64,000 bases of DNA from Artemisia argyi (GCA_030686995.1 CM060692.1:9901465-9965464); one strand, 5' to 3'; positions 11,075-23,031 are shown, numbered from the stretch's first letter. The notes: generated by a model not told the origin, from the sequence alone. Made by a program: numbers and translations.

Positions 11075-13658
11075 CTATATGTTATGACGATGCTCAGGAC
11101 TATCTTTTGGAGCAACGGAGCTTCCTGCCTCTTGAAGCTTCCTCAAGAGCAACGCATCCTTAGGCGATATGGTTGCTACGCTAACAGGAATCCCATCTGA
11201 CCTGGGAACATGCGCAGCGCCCACACCGCATAAGACGGCCTTGCCCTTAATGCCCTTTTTCTTGGCAGCTCTCTCTGCGTGCAGCTCCAGCACCTCCTTA
11301 AGAGGAATCTCCTTCTCAAGAGCAAACGAATTCAACATATGGCGTGGCTGTGCAAAAATAGGAACCTGCAGCTGCGACTCGTCAGGCTTGAGGAAGTAGT
11401 CTGGCTGCGCTTCTGCATCCTCCAAGATATGGCGCCCCAGGGTCAACCCCTCCATAATTTCCTTTATGGGGTTATCCTGGTCGCGCTCCAGCTGTGCAAT
11501 ATGAGGAAGCTCAAGCACCTTCATTCCCTCTATCGCCTTCATCAGCTCATCATACGCGTTGGCATTGTAAGTAGGCACCTCAGCGAGCTCCACCTTTAGC
11601 AACTTAGCCTCATGAAGCTCCTCCATGGCTTGCGCCCTCCCACACTCCACGGCGCACTGCACCACCTTTCCAAAGGTCTCCAACACCTCTAGAGACTCTA
11701 AGGTACCCATACCAGCCAAGCGCAGTCCATGACTGATCAACCACCTACATCAACAGGAACAATATGCATTAGAAGAGACAAACAAACAAATATAATAAGG
11801 CAACATTGCAGGAAAATATGTAAGGACGTACCTGCGCTCAGCTATGGTGGACATCAGGTGAGGGTATAATTCCTCATCATAGTCTATGCTCAAGCCACGC
11901 AGCTTCTCCTCCTGCACCTGAATAGTCTTCTCCATGCGCAACTTGAACTCATTGATGTTCGCAAAATGCTCGTCCTTCTTCTCCTCGAGATACCTTACCG
12001 CCCAGGTAAGGTTGGCCCTAAACTGATGAAGGTCCCCGCGCGCTTGCTGCAGCTTAGCCATCGCGGTCAACTTCTCGTTAGTGACCTTGTCTGCGTGCGC
12101 CTTGAAGGACCCCACCTCCGCTTGCGCTTCAGCCAGCTGCGCATGGAGAAGAGCTATCTCCTTATCTTTCTAGGCAAGAGCACTACTCTCCCCGACGTAT
12201 CACGTCTTCAACAGAGCAACTAGCTTAGTTTGACGCTCAGCAGTAGCAGCCAACTCCACCAACAGCTGTTGCGCAGATACATCCTCACCCACCTTCACTC
12301 CCTCCTCCTTGTTTTCATTCTGAGGAGGGACCACAGTCTCCACAAATGTCGCATCATCCTTCACAGCATGGTCACTACAATGAATAAGGAAGAAAGTTAG
12401 CGCATATTACGACAAGTAATAATAAATATAAAGCATAAGGAAGATCACTTATAGAAGCGGAGAGGCCTTTGCAGCCTCCGTATCCACACCGGAAGCGGAT
12501 GTGTCCTCCTCTGCGGATGACTCTACATCGGCGATCAGATGGCGCCTCCTCTTAGAAGTACCATTGCCACCAGCCTCTCCTTTGCGCTTTAGATTCTGCG
12601 CTACCACTTCAGGCTTCAGTACCTCTACGCTATCAGAGGATTCAGCTTGCACTTCCTCCACATGTGCAGGTTCCACAGTCGGAGCCACACTCTGTACTGG
12701 CGTCACAAGAAGAGGGGGCGAATCTTCATGACCAACTGGCCCCAATACAGTCAGATGCCCAGCAGTCGCCTCCAAGAGCGGTTGCTCGTTCTCCCTCAGA
12801 GGGCGCACACCAACGGTCACCTGCTTCGGCTTCTCCAGCTTCACCACGGCAAACAAGTCCATCTCTGTGTAACACAGGAACAAATAACAAAACAGAGATT
12901 AGCTATTAGAAGTGCGCATACAGAAAAACTTACATTATTGGAAGCGAACAATTAAAAGGGATGAACACCCACCCCGGCCTTCCTCATCAATGAAGGTTGA
13001 CACCTCGTCAGCACCATGGAAGTAGTTGCAACTCAACCCCATGTGCACCAAAAACTCCTCAGGATAAGGGTTAATGGGGATGCTGTTGGCATCGATGGTC
13101 TACGCAACCGCCAAGCTATACGAACCGGGTGCGGGGCGCCCATCCCTCGGCAATGTTTCTTGAGTATAAAACTCAAATGGTGAAGGAAACACCACATCAT
13201 CCACCCAGAAAAAAATACTCCCTTCAATGCCTCAGGGAATCTACCTTCTCGGTATAGCACTGGAGGCTCCCTGCGCGCTTCGTGAAGGATACCCATCCAT
13301 GCGACCACGTTGTGTGGTAAAACGCACGGAATAGGTCAACAGTTGGTTCTATCGCAAGTAAACGACAGTTTACTTCAAAATTTGATATCTTCGCTGCACC
13401 TATATAGTGCAGCTGAGAGATATGAAGGCGATAGAAATTGAGCACGTTACTCAAAAATATGGATATTGGTACGCGATAGTTAGCGTACTCAAAGAAGCGC
13501 GTGTATAACCCTATCTTCCCTTCGGGGAAATCGGTAATACACGCATCGACGTCTGGGGCCTCTGGATGCACATCCAGAGGAATGAAGTAATCAGATGAGA
13601 ACTGACGTACGTCATCCTCATCCATCGCATAGCAAAACTCCTCTAATTGAGCAACCAT
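11075..13658 (-). pseudogene. Antisense four-exon gene of element C (gypsy-type transposon N-terminal domain protein)
   Basis: Extra gene on the minus strand, as in some Tat elements. Exon 1 (13658 to about 12973) starts MVAQLEEFCYAMDEDD and has FPEGKIGLYTRFFEYANYRV and SNVLNFYRLHISQLH, like Pfam Transposase_28 (putative gypsy type transposon). Exon 2 (12864-12449) has a basic KRRRH patch. Exon 3 (12374-11832) is coiled-coil-like. Exon 4 (11744-11075) is Glu/Leu-rich. The introns show GT donors (12972, 12448, 11831 GTACGT) and AG acceptors (ACACAG, TTGTAG, TGTAG). Junctions 1 and 3 keep phase; junction 2 does not. A frameshift near 13240 and stops at 13102, 12451, 12202 and 12172 disable it. 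The protein function is unknown. Confidence 0.75.
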
Positions 13659-14074
13659 TTTTACAGTATCACAAGCTCTACTAGGATGCGCACACGGAAT
13701 TACCTAACAAAACAGTTGATTTCTTTAAAAAAAGCTTTGAAGAAATGAGAAATGGTGAATGTTTGTTTTTACTGTGTGTTTTTGGTAAAAGGGAGGCGAT
13801 GACTCTTATATAGGTCCTCAAAAACCCTAGATGAAGCCCACGTGGATCCCACTCATAAAACGTGTGGCTAGAATACGAAACGGTACATTCACTTTTTCTC
13901 ATTTTCCAAGGAACACGTGGACACATCCCCCGTTTTCCGAGGCACTTTTTTGAAATATCCTGGATTAGATACACGTTTCTTAATATTGGGCGGCAAATTT
14001 CTAAATTTGTCCCGCCACGCTTACCGCTGTTCTCACTAGTCTAGCATCCGTGGCTATGAGCCGCGCACACTAGA
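13659..14074 (-). promoter_or_regulatory. Promoter and 5' leader region of the antisense gene
   Basis: On the minus strand CCTATATAAGAGTC places a TATA box at 13806-13812, 148 bases before the ATG at 13658. No other gene lies between it and the 3' LTR. Confidence 0.6.
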
Positions 14075-14085
14075 CTGGGGGGACA
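14075..14085 (+). other. Polypurine tract of element C
   Basis: CTGGGGGGACA abuts the 3' LTR start TGATGACG. Confidence 0.8.
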
Positions 14086-14572
14086 TGATGACGTATAGTC
14101 TATATTTGGGCCACGAGCCCAAATGATAAACATCACTAAGGCCCAATACCACCATGAGTGGGCTATTATAACTTGGGCCGCATTGATAATGGGATTGGGC
14201 TCACGTAGACCCAAGCCCAACCAAACTACCCGGATATAGATAAGGATCTCTTAATTACAGAATAGATATCCTTAACCCGGATAAGCACCACGTGTGCAAA
14301 AAGTAAGGAGCAAGAAACCTATGAGGATTCTGCACCTACATAAGGAATGACATAATTCTTATTAAAGGTACGATTCACATACCCTAAACTCTTTACGAGA
14401 ACCCTAAAACTGATTACTTACTCTTACGCCGGAGGATAATCGTGGGAGACAATCCCACGATAAGCCTAACGGTGTTGGTTTATTTTTTTAGTGCGCAGGT
14501 TTCAAGCATTAAGAAGCAAATTGGTACGAGAGCAAGAGCCCAAACTAGGAACGCCCAACTTTTGTATCAACA
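14086..14572 (+). repeat. 3' LTR of element C
   Basis: Direct repeat of 4379-4867, ending TATCAACA before target duplication ATAGC. Confidence 0.92.
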
Positions 14573-14770
14573 ATAGCTATATACGAGAGATAAGTAATTA
14601 AACGTTTATTATGTAATCCTTAATTATATGTGGTATGAAAACTATACTTGATCGAAATGATCAATTATATGTATGTTATCTTTTAAGTTTGATTGTGAAG
14701 ACATTGATTTGTGGATGAAACTTTTGTTTGATCTTTAAGTGAAATCAACACTAGCACTATATGAGCAACT

Positions 14771-14773
<3 letters not shown>

Positions 14774-14853
<80 letters not shown>
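14774..14853. repeat. (AT)n microsatellite in B LTR
   Basis: About 80 bp of pure AT dinucleotide. The matching tract in the other LTR is at 17876-17963. Confidence 0.95.
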
Positions 14854-14854
<1 letters not shown>

Positions 14855-15114
14855 GTCTACATCTACGAAAGTAATAACGATATAAGCAAGATAATAAGTA
14901 AGAGATGGAAAAATCAAACCGCGAGACAAAGCATTTATAGTGGTTCGGCTACAAGGACACCTTCCTTGCCCTACTCCACTCCCCGAGTCACCTACTCGAG
15001 AGTTTTCTTCACTATGTCAACAAGCTCCCTTATGACGGAGAAAACCTTACACATCAATATACACACCACAAATTCGTCACAACTTATTCATATCTTCTAC
15101 ACAACTTCTTCACA

Positions 15115-15205
15115 CCTATCTATCTTCACAACTATCTACTTCACATCTGTCTTCTTCACAACTATCTATTTCACAACTATCTACTTCACCAACTATCTAT
15201 CTACA
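15115..15205. repeat. ACTATCTACTTCACA tandem repeat in B LTR
   Basis: A 15 to 18 bp unit repeated about five times with variation. The partner array in the other LTR is at 18225-18320. Confidence 0.75.
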
Positions 15206-15976
15206 CACCTTGCTAATCTATATTCTATCAAATATTCATAACTAGTTACACAAAGAAATAGATATAATGGATGATGCTCTAACAACTTGGATGTGGAGGT
15301 CACAACAAGTTGTAATACTTCTTCCATGAAGGATTGAAGTATTCTTCTCTTGCACTTAAAAGGTTGAGGTTTGGATCACTTTGAAACAAAGATTTATGTA
15401 TGTATGATCAAAGGATTTAGGAATAGAAATGGAGATCTAGAACAGAAAGTTTTGGAGTGCAAAAGGTGAGAAAAATCTGTGGAATGAACCAGTATTTATA
15501 GAGGAAAAATATTGTTTGGGAGCGTGGGCGGTCCCCTTAATTAGGGTGTCGGTCCCCTTAATTTACTAGCTGGTCCCCTTAATTAATTAAGGGGGCCGCC
15601 TAATAAAAGAATATTTTTTCTTCAGATTTTTTTTCTTTTTGTGGGGAACGTTTTTCCTGAAGAATATAGTCGTTTTTTGGGTAGAAATTTGAATTCAAAA
15701 TATTTATTTTGAATAAAAGATTTCTTATAAATACAAAAATATTTTGTATATGCTTAAAATGTTTGTCCCACTTTAAAAAATGTAAGGTTTGTAAAAACAA
15801 AAATTCTTTTGATCATAAAATGCATTAAACACTTTGTTTATTCATACCTTAAGTGATTTGGATGTAAAGTGAATATTTATCACTAAATACTTGTTTACGT
15901 CATAATTTTTAGCTCAATAGGTTTACGTTTTGTGATTATCAAAACATAGAGATATCGATAAATGTTAATAATGTTT

Positions 15977-17392
15977 TTAGACATTATTTATATCTCTCGA
16001 AGTTTCTTGAACACTTATTATTTTCTTAAGAGGGTTACTACTATTTTTAAACTTGTCAAGTTTGAAAATTTCATCTTTAAGTTTTTCGTTTTCATTTTTA
16101 ACCTCTAAGCATGTTTCACATTCTATAAAAACTTCTTTTCCTTTTTCCAAATGTTGTAGTTTAATTTTTAATTCGAGTACTTCATTTTCTAATAGATTAT
16201 TAATATGTTTTAGTGACTTATTTTTAGCTATAACCTTTTGACCTAATTTGCATAGCCTATTATATTCACTATCTAGGTCTTTTTCGTCTAATGATAAATT
16301 TTCGTCACTAAAGTATTTGGTTTCGGAACGTACCTCGCTTGATGTCTTAGCCATAAGACACTTCTCCTCATTTGTGATTTCTTTCTCATCATCATCGCTA
16401 TCACTCCAAGCTCCTCCAACAAACTCCTTTTTATTTTGATCTCTTGGCATCATTGGACATTTTCCGATGAGATGATTTGGATCACCACATTTGAAGCACT
16501 TCCTACCACTTTTGCCATTTTTGTCATCTTTATTTCTTTGGTTTGCTTTCCTTTCATCATGCGGTTGTCTAACGAATCTTCCTCGCCTTTTGAAGAATTT
16601 CTTGAAGTCTCTTACGGCCATCGCATATTCTTCGTCATCACTTTCGGAGGTTGAGCTATCCTCGTTACTAGATTCCTTCCTAGCTTTCAACGCAATTGAC
16701 TTGCTTTGCTCTCTTTTTCCATTGACCATCTCAGAGTCTTTCTTTATTATTGCTTCGTAGACTTTCAGGTTACTGATCAACTCATCAAGTTGAAGAGTTG
16801 ACAAGTTCTTCGATTCTTCAATCGCCGTAACTTTAGCTCGCCATTTTGGATGAAGAGCCCTAAGAAATTTCCTAACAAAATTCTTACTAGAAAAATTCTC
16901 ATCAAGTGCTTTTAAACTTGTGATGATAGTGTTAAACCTAGCAAAAGCATTATCTATTGATTCCTCCTCTGGAATCATAAATTGTTCATATTGTTGAACA
17001 AGAAGATCTATTTTGTTATCTTTAACTTGACTCTTACCTTGGTGAGTGATTAGTAAAGAATCCCAAATTTCTTTTGCGGTTTTACACATAAAAATTCTTT
17101 CATATTCTTTCCGTGGTAACGCATTATAAATAACCATTTTAGCCTCATTATTTTTTGCTAGTTTCTTTTTCAAATCATCATTTTGGTTTTCAAAAGATAC
17201 AATTTCATCCTTTTTAGTTTCAAGATTATATTGAATAGGAGGAAAATCACCAAAGGTAATAACATGCCAAAGATCAAGATCTTTTGATTTCACATAAGTT
17301 TCAAATCTATTTTTCCAATAAAGAAAACCATCACTTTCAAATAGTGATGGTCTTTGCATAGATTGCCCTTCTAAATAATTTTCAATTTCCAT
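15977..17392 (-). CDS. gag: Copia-type gag protein of element B
   Basis: Capsid-nucleocapsid precursor. ATG at 17392 gives [18 protein letters not shown] and about 471 residues; the frame is open. N-terminal Copia gag features include FYWKNRFE-like [12 protein letters not shown] and [20 protein letters not shown] (UBN2-type). A CCHC zinc knuckle ([14 protein letters not shown]) sits near residue 305. An acidic tail ends in a coiled-coil-like stretch. The last few codons lie inside the LTR, and the stop (15979-15977) is LTR sequence. The peptide ends where Copia elements normally go on into protease, and no pol follows. It could act on its own RNA or in trans with an autonomous partner (inference). 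Confidence 0.85.
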   Translation of the reverse strand: MEIENYLEGQSMQRPSLFESDGFLYWKNRFETYVKSKDLDLWHVITFGDFPPIQYNLETKKDEIVSFENQNDDLKKKLAKNNEAKMVIYNALPRKEYERIFMCKTAKEIWDSLLITHQGKSQVKDNKIDLLVQQYEQFMIPEEESIDNAFARFNTIITSLKALDENFSSKNFVRKFLRALHPKWRAKVTAIEESKNLSTLQLDELISNLKVYEAIIKKDSEMVNGKREQSKSIALKARKESSNEDSSTSESDDEEYAMAVRDFKKFFKRRGRFVRQPHDERKANQRNKDDKNGKSGRKCFKCGDPNHLIGKCPMMPRDQNKKEFVGGAWSDSDDDEKEITNEEKCLMAKTSSEVRSETKYFSDENLSLDEKDLDSEYNRLCKLGQKVIAKNKSLKHINNLLENEVLELKIKLQHLEKGKEVFIECETCLEVKNENEKLKDEIFKLDKFKNSSNPLKKIISVQETSRDINNV

Positions 17393-17445
17393 AGATCGTT
17401 TCAAGTTTTAAAATACAGTTTATTTTAAGAATCTTGTTTAACGTA

Positions 17446-17459
17446 GCTTTGATGCCAAT
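17446..17459 (-). other. Primer binding site of element B (tRNA-Met-like)
   Basis: The minus strand reads ATTGGCATCAAAGC right after the LTR end CCACA. It resembles the tRNA-Met site with changes. Confidence 0.65.
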
Positions 17460-17872
17460 TGTGGAAAACTAGAAAGGGGGGTTGAATAGTTTTACGTCCT
17501 TTTAATTTTATTATGAAAACTTAGTTTAGTTTTAAAACCTTGTTTACTTTTTAAAACTTTGATTCGATCTTATGAGAACTCAAATCTTGAACAATATGAA
17601 CAGCTATATCTAAGTATGAACAATAATAATAATGTAAGCTAAGTATGTGAAATCAACACATGCATAATATAAACAATTATAGCTATATACGAGAGATAAG
17701 TAAGTAAACGTTTATTATGTAATCCTTAATTATATGTTGTATGAAAACTATACTTGATCGAAATGATCAATTATATGTATGTTATCTTTTTAGTTTGATT
17801 GTGAAGACTTTGTTTTGTGAATGAAACTTTTGTTTGATTTTTAAGTGAAATCAACACTAGCACTATATGAGC

Positions 17873-17875
<3 letters not shown>

Positions 17876-17963
<88 letters not shown>
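17876..17963. repeat. (AT)n microsatellite in B LTR
   Basis: About 88 bp of AT repeat, partner of 14774-14853. Confidence 0.95.
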
Positions 17964-17964
<1 letters not shown>

Positions 17965-18450
17965 GTCTACGTCTACGAAAGTAATAATGATATAAGCAAG
18001 ATAATAAGTAAGAGATGGAAAGATCAAACCGAGAGACAAAGCATTTATAGTGGTTCGGCTACAAGGACACCTTTCTTGCCCTACTCTACTCCCCGAGTCA
18101 CCTACTCGAGAGTTTTCTTCACTATGTCAACAAGCTCCCTTATGGTCGAGAAAACCTTACACACCAATATACACACACATGACTTCGTCACAACTTATTC
18201 ACACCTTCTACACAACTTCTTCACACCTATCTATCTTCACAACTATCAACTTCACAACTATCTTCTTCACAACTATCTACTTCACAACTATCTACTTCAC
18301 CAACTATCTATCTACACACCTTGCTAATCTATCTTCTATCAAATATTCACAACTAGTTACACAAAGAAATAGATATAATGGATGATGCTCTAACAACTTG
18401 GATGTGGAAGTCACAACAAGTTGTAATACTTCTTCCATGAAGGATTGAAG

Positions 18451-19264
18451 CAGTGGCGGAGCCAGAAAATGTAATCATCGGGGGCGTTAAAGGGTGTTTT
18501 GTAACATGAAAAAGGTCGGGTCGGGTCGGGTTTATTTTTTTTTCTTTTACTAAACAACTCGGGTGGGATTTGTTATAACCTTGAAAAATTACAATTAAAA
18601 CATATATGATGTTGAAAAAAATTATATACATTAATTGATCACGCTAACCACTCAAAAAAGGAAAAGCATTATCAAACTTGAGTATATGTCACGGTATGCT
18701 CAAATCTTAAGAATTAATCGACTAAAGGACCAAAAATTATAATTAACAGAAAAAAAGAAGAAAAGAATCAAACTAAATTTTCACATGTACAAAAAGTAGA
18801 ACCTAAATTTAAATGTTAATACTCTACATCAAAAGCTTTTAAGAGAAAACAACTATACATAATTACATATAACTCTACTAGTATACATAATTACATATAA
18901 CTCTACTAGTATATATTGACTATAATTGAAGAAAACAACTCACGTGATGTCTGACCCCACCACACAAACTCAACCACACATCACTTTCTCCCTTATCAAG
19001 TCACCATCTCATTTTTTACTTACCCTTTTCTACTCCATTGTTTCCGGTAAACAAAACAATCGGGAAACAGTTTCGACTTTCGACACTAAAGAGCACTTGT
19101 TTTTTATGTTAAACTGAGAGTGTCGAGGGCACTTTGATTATTTGCCTGAGGGCACCGGTCTTTTTTGTTACCAATTCGAGTTTTTTTCTTATGTATTTTG
19201 GGTATCGGCAAGAGCTTGGTTGGGGGCATCGCCCCCCAGTACTATACATATAGCTCCACCCCTG
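18451..19264. mobile_element. hAT-like non-autonomous DNA transposon
   Basis: 814 bp with imperfect terminal inverted repeats CAGTGGCGGAGCCA and, on the other strand, CAGGGGTGGAGCTA. It is flanked by 8-bp duplications GATTGAAG (18443-18450) and GATTTAAG (19265-19272). The uninterrupted site is present in the other B LTR near 15330 (GGATTGAAGTATTC). No transposase is seen; the only open frames are short. Confidence 0.88.
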
Positions 19265-19901
19265 GATTTAAGTATTCTTCTCTTGCACTTGAAAGGTTGA
19301 GGTTTGGATCACTTTGAAACAAAGATTTATGTATGTATGATCAAAGGATTTCGAGAATAGAAATGGAGATCTAGAACAGAAAGTTTTGGAGTGCAAAAGG
19401 TGAGAAAAATCTGTGAAATGAACCAGTATTTATAGGGGAAAATCTGTGCCGGTCCCCTTAATTTACTAGCCGGTCCCCTTAATTAATTAAGGGGGCCACC
19501 TCATAAAAAATATTTTTTCTTCTGATTTTTTGTCTTTTTGTGGTGAAGATTTTTTATAAGAATATAGCCGTTTTTTGGGTAGAAATTTGAATTCAATATA
19601 TTTATTTTGAATAAAACATTTGTTATAAATACAAAAATATTTTGTATAAGTTTAAAATGTTTGTCCCACTTTAAAAAATGTAAGGTTTACAAAAATAAAA
19701 ATTCATTTGATCATAAAATGCATTAAACACTTTGTTTATTCATACCTTAAGTGATTTGGATGTAAAGTGAATATTTATCACTAAATACTTGTTTACGTCA
19801 TAATTTTTAGCTCAATGGGTTTATGTTTTGTGATTATCAAAACATAGAGATATCGATAAATGTTAATAATGATTTTAGACATTATTTATATCAACAAAAG
19901 C

Positions 19902-20782
19902 ACTAATAGAAGTCACCAAAGACAACAAGATATAAACTTTAATTAATGGGAAATCAATATTAAGGGGAGTGTACGATGTTCCGTAGTCACATATCACAAG
20001 CCCATCAATCCTGATGAATTAAAGCGTACTATTACAATAAAACAAAACTACTTAATGAATTAAATACATGCAGGACCTTCTTATAGCTCTAATATCTTTG
20101 TTTGGAGTGTGTCTTGTGAAGCTTCTTCGACTGAATTCGTCTCCTTAGGGTTATATTGCACACAAAATTCGTAACAGTCTTGGGGTATTTATACTTTCTG
20201 TCTAAGGGTTCGATGCGGTGCACTGAGTAACGAGATGCGGCGCATTGACTTAACTTCACGTGGGGTCTAAGATTAATATATTCTGGAATATTCGTAAAAC
20301 ACCTTTAGATACGGCGTAACTTGATTCTTGTATGCAGCGCAAGTCCTTTAGCGTCTTGGATTATATCTGGTGAAGTCTTGATAGTGATACGCCGTATGTC
20401 AGAAATATGATGCGGCATATCGGGAGTAGAACAAGCTTGATCTTTTTCGTTGACCAAAGTTTCATATGCGGCGCATGCTAGAATTACATGCGGCGCATTA
20501 TTCAAAGTCAGGCAATGGTCTTTGAATTCATCTAAGTATAATATTGCGGCGTATCTATTGAGAGAGATATAGCGCATCTTCTGGATTTCAGTAGACTTTT
20601 GACATCTTGCTGCTTTTGCTCCATATTTCGTCTAGAATCGTTAAGTTTCACCAATTGCTTATTTTTACCTGAGAATTACTAAAGTAAATAATTAAGTATC
20701 GATTCTCATAAATAATATAATAAAACACGTAAAATAAATAGGATAAATGATGACAATAAAATGCACTTATTTGAGTTCATCA
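19902..20782 (-). repeat. Left (3') LTR of element A, inner part
   Basis: Continues the LTR broken at 4150 and matches 37166-38022. It contains a palindrome array (20233-20578) and, on the minus strand, a TATAAATA box at 20186-20193. Confidence 0.88.
20233..20578 (-). promoter_or_regulatory. CGSCG-palindrome array upstream of TATA box, A LTR
   Basis: Repeated 11-mers of the form ATGCGGCGCAT or ATACGCCGTAT (for example at 20235, 20387, 20466 and 20488) plus degenerate copies. They lie 40 to 390 bp upstream of the TATAAATA box on the minus strand, that is in U3. A role as a protein-binding array is inferred. Confidence 0.6.
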
Positions 20783-20800
20783 AATATCCCCCCACTTGAA
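20783..20800 (-). other. Polypurine tract of element A
   Basis: The minus strand reads TTCAAGTGGGGGGATATT immediately before the LTR start TGATGAAC. Confidence 0.75.
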
Positions 20801-22814
20801 CTTTACTTGTCCCCAAGTAAACTCTAGATTATAAATTATGAAAATGTATCCTAAAAGGTATTAGGATTTATTTTTATCATTAAGCACGTATTCGTTTTAT
20901 CATAATCATACAACCAAACACTTAACGAGTTAGAAACAAATTTAAAATTTTCAATTTAAGACTGATCTAATCGTCTCATTGTTTAGTTGTGACGAATATT
21001 CTATCATTGGCTTGGTAATCCTCCACATCTCCTCCACTAAAGCTAAGGAATGACAAGTCTAAATCGGTAAAAAGGGTTTTTGAGGCTTAAGGGTTAAACC
21101 TAGCTTCGTTCAAACATCTGCTGCATAAATTTAGTAGATCGTTGGCGCTAGTCATCGACGCTTCAACTAACGGATGGTCACTAGTGTACTCCTTGGATCG
21201 CTAGCGCGTTATTTGCATAACGGATGGTCACCAATTCATACACTAGATCGCTAGCACATTAGCCGATTAATCTAATACTCGGATGGTCACTACCTTATTC
21301 ACACATTTAATATTCTCACTTGGCCATCATTATATCCGGATGCTCGAGAACTAACAACGAATTCAACAATACGGTTGGGTAGGGATAACATTTAGGATAT
21401 AAAAATGGGTGTAAAATAAAAAATAAACAAATAGATAGATTAAGTCCTAGTGTGGTTAATCACTTTCCTAACCATCCCATGAATACGACTCATATCATTG
21501 AATAACTCACGCTTTTGACACTTGTAACTCACGCTTTAGGTAGAGACAAGTTATACTCAATAAACTCTTAATCAAAGAATAAACCTTAGTTGGCGTTCCC
21601 ATAATGGCCAACTCCTAATCAATCGATAAATATAATACAACAACAAATAGTGGTGATATCAACCACTTAATACCGAACTTTACAATAGTTGGTTTAACAA
21701 ACTTCCAACTTTTTTTTTCTTTTTTTCTTTTTTTTTTTTGACATCAACATATAAATAAACTACAATGTGTAAAATTTCACCACATCACTTATAACGATAA
21801 TTCTGGATAATTTTTTTTTCATACTTTTCATAACTTTAGATATAACGGTAATAATGAAAGTAGTAAACACCCGAAACATAACACGACACAAAAATTATAC
21901 AATATGTACTTTCACTCCATTGCATTGTGCAATTTCCCGACCTAACCAAATATAATGAATTCACGCACTCGAACACAGGTAACGCAAGAAAACACACTTT
22001 GCCTTAAAGCAACTAACCACAGACATTAATCTATAGGGTAGGCTAAGGTTTAAGGTGTAACGAAACAATTAACAAAGGGTGCATGAACTGAAAGGAATGG
22101 TTCTGAGGGTTTTTGTAGGGGTATCTTACTCTAAAACTAAGAGTAACAAATGGTTTTACACGGGGGTTAACTAACCAGTGTAGTTAGTTAATAAACATAA
22201 CATATTAAAGGCTATTTGGTGTAATCCTAGAAATTTACCGAGTTAGAAAGGTCATTCCTATTATAACAATTATGCTCATTATGGTGGATTCAAATAGTAT
22301 GCGAACCAAGTTCTAAAGTTTACTAGTCAGACGAACAAAAAATATTTTAGCAAATAAAGTTATGTGTGCGGTTATGCAACTTAGATTTAACAAAAACATG
22401 CTAAATTTTTTTTATTTTGATATATTAAGTATAGATTAAGCATATTTTTAAAATTTTAGGACAAGTAAGCATTATAATTCTTCATCTCCCCTCTTAAGTT
22501 GAACAACGTCCTCGTTGTTTCTAATAAAGTTTAAAAACGGGAAATATAAAGAATTAGAGAGGGAAACTCCCCTCAGATTTGCTCGGTATGATCCTCCATT
22601 ATGCGTTTGTAAGCAAAATCTACTTTCTTTTGAGTGAAAAGGCTTTCATCCCTCCATGAATGATGTCTCCACAGAAAGTACAGAAATGTATATATACCTT
22701 TGTTCAAATAACACACCTGTATTAAGAAAGTAACTACTTGCACGTAATTCATTAGTAGTTAGCGAAAACAAACCTAAAAATTAAAATTAAAAATTTGGAA
22801 ATCATCAAGTCAGT
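20801..22814 (-). other. 3' internal region of element A, non-coding
   Basis: No credible coding region is seen. It holds a degenerate three-unit repeat at about 21131-21295 with the core CGGATGGTCACTA next to GATCGCTAGCGC, a T-rich run at 21711-21740, and AT-rich filler. Confidence 0.5.
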
Positions 22815-23026
22815 CGATACGCCATATCCATTAGATTGGATGCGCCGTATGGAGCCTGGAATAAGTACGAATCAGAGAATCAGATGCTTCGCATCCTTAA
22901 CCAGGGATGCGCTGCATTAAATAAACTGAAAGAATGTTCTAAAGTCTGAAAATAAAATAAAATGTAGAAAATAAAAGATATGATCTATTCAGTTGATACG
23001 CCGCATCTATAGGATGAGATGCGCCG
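22815..23026 (-). repeat. CGSCG palindromes, internal 3' cluster of A
   Basis: Copies such as GATGCGCCGTATG (near 22838) and GATACGCCGCATC (near 22994) are spaced over 210 bp. The cluster ends at the insertion site of the solo LTR. Confidence 0.65.
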
Positions 23027-23031
23027 CATCT

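Larger units (their letters stand above)
4379..14572 (+). mobile_element. Element C: Tat-type Gypsy retrotransposon with antisense gene, decayed
   Basis: LTRs of 489 and 487 bp begin TGATGACG and end ATCAACA. Target duplications are ATAGT (4374-4378) and ATAGC (14573-14577). Order inside: primer site, gag, protease, RT, RNase H, a second (archaeal-type) RNase H, integrase, an antisense spliced gene, and a purine tract. The double RNase H and the extra antisense ORF between integrase and the 3' LTR are hallmarks of the Tat lineage (Retand/Ogre group). Every sense domain is present, but frameshifts, stops and loss of the integrase Glu make it inactive. The LTRs differ by a modest number of changes, including one short indel near 4490. 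Confidence 0.93.
14573..15994 (-). repeat. Left (3') LTR of element B, second part
   Basis: Matches the right LTR of B from 17675 to 19890 (without the hAT insert). Identity stops at TTATATC (15994). The right LTR goes on AACA to its end, so this copy lacks the terminal TGTT of the minus-strand LTR start. Confidence 0.85.
4155..19896 (-). mobile_element. Element B: gag-only Copia-like retrotransposon (TR-GAG type)
   Basis: Ends are TGTGGAAAAC and ATCAACA. Target duplications are AAAGT (4150-4154) and AAAGC (19897-19901). The primer site lies next to the right LTR on the minus strand and the gag ORF reads minus, so the right LTR is the 5' one. LTRs are about 1.62 kb once inserts are removed. 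The interior is only about 1.47 kb and carries gag but no pol. The start of the 3' LTR is missing its first bases, so the interior was probably shortened by a deletion joining gag to the LTR. It carries C in its left LTR and a hAT-like element in its right LTR. Confidence 0.85.
17460..19896 (-). repeat. Right (5') LTR of element B
   Basis: Begins TGTGGAAAAC, ends ATCAACA. It is about 1.62 kb after removing the hAT-like insert and its extra target copy. Confidence 0.88.

Noticed and set aside
14735..14929. Tyr-Ile repeat ORF on the minus strand
   Set aside because: Translation of the (AT)n tract. The same applies to 17845-18327 and the ORFs at 60302-60717.
21131..21295. Possible tRNA or small structured RNA in the repeated GCTAGCGC block
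   Set aside because: I could not form a cloverleaf, and the block repeats three times in degenerate form inside element A.
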